Notes under the pieces: generated by a model
Told to the model about the DNA's origin: nothing
The model's database searches: none
What the model saw: the letters and a program-made list of their open reading frames with translations, nothing else
Shown here: piece after piece, positions 61,288 through 64,000 of the stretch
Layout: each line of letters begins with the position of its first letter
Position numbering within the stretch: the stretch's first letter is position 1
Translations under genes and position numbers: made by a program
DNA from: Parapedobacter soli
Lineage (GTDB): Bacteria > Bacteroidota > Bacteroidia > Sphingobacteriales > Sphingobacteriaceae
DNA: 64,000 nucleotides
Direction of reading: 5' to 3'
NCBI RefSeq assembly: GCF_025460835.1
Contig: NZ_JAMXAY010000001.1
Location: forward strand, 228,490 to 292,489

Positions 61288-64000
61288 TTATTCGCCGCCA
61301 CCCGGGAAGCCGCCGGGCCCACCCGGGCCTCTGGGACCCCCAGGGCCACCCGGACCATCAAACCCCATCCGCCCACCGGCGAAATTGGAGAACCTGTAAG
61401 ACAATGTGAGGAGGAAATAACGGGCCAACCGATTGGTCCGGCTATCGATAATCATGTCTTCGGTGACACTCCGTGATACGTTGGTCTGTTCGTTGAGCAA
61501 ATCATACGCCTGGAAGCGGATGGCACCATTGCGTCCCTTCAAAAACTGCTTCTCGATATAGGCATTGATGATCATCGGGTTGGCATCCACCGTACTGCTG
61601 TACCCGCTGTTGGTTGTTTTTGCCAAGTCGGCACCAAATATCCAAGTGGGTGTTATATTTACCGACCCGTCAAGTGTCAGTGCCCACGTGGAAACATTTC
61701 TGTTGCTTCCTGATGAGACCGTATTATGTGTAGTATTGTAGGTATACCGCACGCCCGGCGTGATATCTACATATTCGGTTGGGTTATAGCGGAGTCCCAG
61801 CCGCTGGGAAAGCACCCAGTTCTTGGCAACGTTACGCGCCGTATTGAGTACCGGCGAGCCCGCGAGCTCCTCTTCCGTCGTGATAAACGAAATGTTATTG
61901 TTATACGAAAGCATTCCGCCAAACGAGAACGTGTACTTCTTATTGGCAAATGGTTTTGAGAAATTGTAGAAACCCCGCGTATTATAGAAGCCGTCGGTAT
62001 TAAGGTATTCGGTAGCCTGAACCAATCCGATCGAATCATCCACTGATGTGGTACGGTTGGTTACAATTTTATCTTCAGACAACGATCCGGAGATGCCGAC
62101 AAAGAAAGATGTACCCTCACCGATATTGAAATTTCGGTAATTGATACGTACCTCGTGCGAAAATTCTGCTGACAGGTCCGGATTACCCGTTACCGGTGCA
62201 TTCACGTTGGAATAATCGGTAAATGGCTGCAGCTGCGTAAAGCTCGGCTCATTGGCGCGCCCCGAATAATTGATATTAAAACGTTTCGTCCGCGATAGCT
62301 GATACTCCAGTCGCGCCACCGGCATCCAGTTGAAGCCGTTGCGGTTGATCTCGATGGATTGCCCGTCTATATCGGCACCGCCACGCAATAAGTTGGGCTG
62401 TGCGGCTACCCCCAATGAATAGTTCCACTTATCGTTGCGGTACCTATAGGTAAGCGAGCCCCGATGGGTATAGAAGGTATAGTCATAATTCCGGCTATTA
62501 TTGTACTCCGGATTATCGATGATCATACCGTCCAAATCATAGGCATTGGCCCTACGGCTGTTGTCATACGACGCAAAGTTGAAATCATAGTTCAGCTCCA
62601 ACGTGCTGTGCTGCCCCAGCGGTTCAATATACGATACCGTAGCACCCCCATTCAGATTTTTATTCTGCAAATCAACCAAGTGTTGCTGATATACGCTGTC
62701 GAGTTCCTCGATCGACGTTTCATACACCAACGTGTTGAGTATCCGTTCCTGATCCTGTTCGGTGCTTGCAGTATTCAACGAAAAGTTAAAAAAGACATTA
62801 CGCCCATTGTCACTCAGCCGCCTATTATACAGCCCGCTTGCCCCATAATTCGGGGCAAATGATTTATTGAGCTGGCGATTGGTCAACTCGTTTATCAATT
62901 GCTGGCCAATTGTATTGCTACTCAGCGATAGGTTATTGGCGCGGCTCTGGCGAACACTAAAGTTGGGCGACAGTTTGATATAGTTCTTGCTGTCCGGCTT
63001 ATATTCCATATTCCAGCTGAATCGATGGTCGTTACCCAGACTGCCGTTGTCCATGTTGCTGGTTACATAAGTGGTCGATTCCTGTAGGAACACCTCGCGG
63101 AATTCATCACTCAACGTGGTATTATCGGTATGGCCAAAGCTGTACTCGCCATACATAGTCAGTTTATCGTTGAAATCTTGCCGGTAATTTATGCCGATGG
63201 ACTGTGTATTGGTAAGCCCATTCGAACCGCCCCAGCCACCTCCGCCGAAACCACGGCCGAAGCTACCACCACCCCGGCCCCGCCGGGCTCCGCCACTCCG
63301 GATATTGAAATCGAACAGACTGGCATTGACGTTATTCAGGTTGCCCAGGACGGAAAGCTGCATTCCCTCCTTAAACTTACCGTACGACCCGGTTACCTGG
63401 TACCGGTCGGATGTACCACCCCCCACGCGGAAATTACCGAAGTCGCCGTTGTTGCGGTCGGGGGCTATTTCCAGGTTCAGCACCCGTTCCGGGTCGCCCG
63501 ACCGGTTACCCGTGACATTGGCCATGTCGCCGTAATCATCGACAATCTGGATTTTTTCTACAATCTCTGCCGGTAGGTTTTGGATGGCTGCCTTGATATC
63601 TCCACCAAAAAAGTCCTTGCCATTGATCCGTGCACGTGTCACAGACTCACCTTGGGCTGTTACATTCCCGTCTTTATCCACCTCTACGCCATCCAGCTTC
63701 TTGAGTGCGTCTTCCACTAATGCCCCCTCGCGCAGTTTGAGATCCTTGGTTGCATACTCGAGTGTGTCCTCCTTCACGGTGATCGCGGCCATACCGGTAA
63801 CAGAGACCTCGGCAAGCATCTGGCTGGACTCGCGGAGGGTAAGCGATACTTTTAACTCGTCTTTTCCGGCTTCAAACGCATGCCGCTGCCTCAGGGTATC
63901 GAAGCCTAAGCTGGTGACAGTGAGCACAAAGCTACTGCCTCTGATATTGTTAAATGAAAAGATTCCTCCTGTTCCGGAGCTCGTTTGAACCGAATCAACA
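61288..64000 (-). CDS. TonB-receptor-like outer-membrane beta-barrel protein (5' end beyond window)
   Basis: The frame runs open to the window edge, so the protein is partial; at least 904 residues are present. The first visible part is a carboxypeptidase-D regulatory-like domain (SGTGGIFSFNNIRGSSFVLTV). A plug-like region follows (KLDGVEVDKDGNVTAQGESVTRARINGKDFFGGDIKAAI), then a long barrel rich in aromatic/Asn/Tyr strands. This plan fits the outer-membrane beta-barrel family related to TonB-dependent receptors, without SusC signatures or a SusD partner. A Gly/Arg-rich insert (coding 63221-63298) and a collagen-like C-terminal tail of Gly-Pro repeats (coding about 61291-61365) are unusual. 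An internal GTG at 63927 is not the real start. Confidence 0.85.
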   Translation of the reverse strand, partial: VDSVQTSSGTGGIFSFNNIRGSSFVLTVTSLGFDTLRQRHAFEAGKDELKVSLTLRESSQMLAEVSVTGMAAITVKEDTLEYATKDLKLREGALVEDALKKLDGVEVDKDGNVTAQGESVTRARINGKDFFGGDIKAAIQNLPAEIVEKIQIVDDYGDMANVTGNRSGDPERVLNLEIAPDRNNGDFGNFRVGGGTSDRYQVTGSYGKFKEGMQLSVLGNLNNVNASLFDFNIRSGGARRGRGGGSFGRGFGGGGWGGSNGLTNTQSIGINYRQDFNDKLTMYGEYSFGHTDNTTLSDEFREVFLQESTTYVTSNMDNGSLGNDHRFSWNMEYKPDSKNYIKLSPNFSVRQSRANNLSLSSNTIGQQLINELTNRQLNKSFAPNYGASGLYNRRLSDNGRNVFFNFSLNTASTEQDQERILNTLVYETSIEELDSVYQQHLVDLQNKNLNGGATVSYIEPLGQHSTLELNYDFNFASYDNSRRANAYDLDGMIIDNPEYNNSRNYDYTFYTHRGSLTYRYRNDKWNYSLGVAAQPNLLRGGADIDGQSIEINRNGFNWMPVARLEYQLSRTKRFNINYSGRANEPSFTQLQPFTDYSNVNAPVTGNPDLSAEFSHEVRINYRNFNIGEGTSFFVGISGSLSEDKIVTNRTTSVDDSIGLVQATEYLNTDGFYNTRGFYNFSKPFANKKYTFSFGGMLSYNNNISFITTEEELAGSPVLNTARNVAKNWVLSQRLGLRYNPTEYVDITPGVRYTYNTTHNTVSSGSNRNVSTWALTLDGSVNITPTWIFGADLAKTTNSGYSSTVDANPMIINAYIEKQFLKGRNGAIRFQAYDLLNEQTNVSRSVTEDMIIDSRTNRLARYFLLTLSYRFSNFAGGRMGFDGPGGPGGPRGPGGPGGFPGGGE

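Noticed and set aside
1-64000. CRISPR arrays, tRNA/rRNA genes, insertion sequences, phage or defence islands
   Set aside because: No regularly spaced repeats, cloverleaf-like sequences, transposase or integrase motifs were seen. The HEPN gene alone does not make a defence system.

Overview
The window reads as chromosomal DNA of a Bacteroidota bacterium, most likely of the Sphingobacteriaceae. The evidence is two SusC/SusD pairs, a one-protein hybrid two-component regulator, an ECF sigma/FecR pair, a complete 14-gene nuo operon, a secreted tricorn-type protease, and promoters of the Bacteroidota type (TTTG, about 19 bases, TAnnTTTG). The base composition looks close to half G+C, which would suit a genus such as Parapedobacter, but that placement is from memory and not from a search. 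I see no rRNA, tRNA, CRISPR array, insertion sequence, integrase or phage gene.

Layout. (1) 1-5.3 kb: a HEPN-domain protein diverges from an S24/LexA-type regulator that has a textbook promoter and a 15-bp palindrome in its leader. A 29-codon small ORF, a terminator and a tricorn-like protease follow. (2) 5.3-18.5 kb, minus strand: nuoA to nuoN in canonical order, encoding complex I, with a NuoG that stops before its molybdopterin-type domain. (3) 18.6-24.6 kb, minus strand: ExbB, two ExbDs, TonB, a small membrane protein, a PstS-like lipoprotein and a TPR protein. This is an energy-transduction operon that would power the TonB-dependent receptors found elsewhere in the window. (4) 25-28.6 kb: housekeeping genes (SUI1 factor, YegS-type lipid kinase, metK, fabD).

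(5) 28.7-49.9 kb, minus strand: a ten-gene polysaccharide utilisation locus (PUL 1). Gene order is SusC, SusD, fasciclin lipoprotein, DUF5007-like lipoprotein, unrecognised lipoprotein, GH63/MGH1-like lipoprotein, GH127-type beta-L-arabinofuranosidase, TIM-barrel/sulfatase-modifying-like fusion, ADP-ribosylglycohydrolase-like lipoprotein, and the hybrid two-component sensor. The genes are separated by at most a few tens of bases or overlap, so they probably form one transcript. (6) 50.2-59.9 kb, minus strand: PUL 2, made of ECF sigma factor, FecR anti-sigma, an STN-domain SusC, SusD and a Big_2/DUF4886 lipoprotein with a duplicated C-terminal module, closed by a strong terminator. (7) 60-64 kb: an M16 zinc peptidase behind a TonB-receptor-like beta-barrel protein with Gly/Pro-rich segments, cut by the right window edge.

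The best candidate for something undescribed is PUL 1. It joins a DUF1680/GH127 enzyme, a glycosidase-like barrel fused to a formylglycine-generating-enzyme fold that has lost its catalytic cysteines, a secreted ADP-ribosylglycohydrolase with an added beta-sandwich, and a lipoprotein of unknown fold with striking conserved-looking Trp/His/Cys-rich motifs. Its substrate cannot be read from sequence. A furanose-decorated glycan is an inference.
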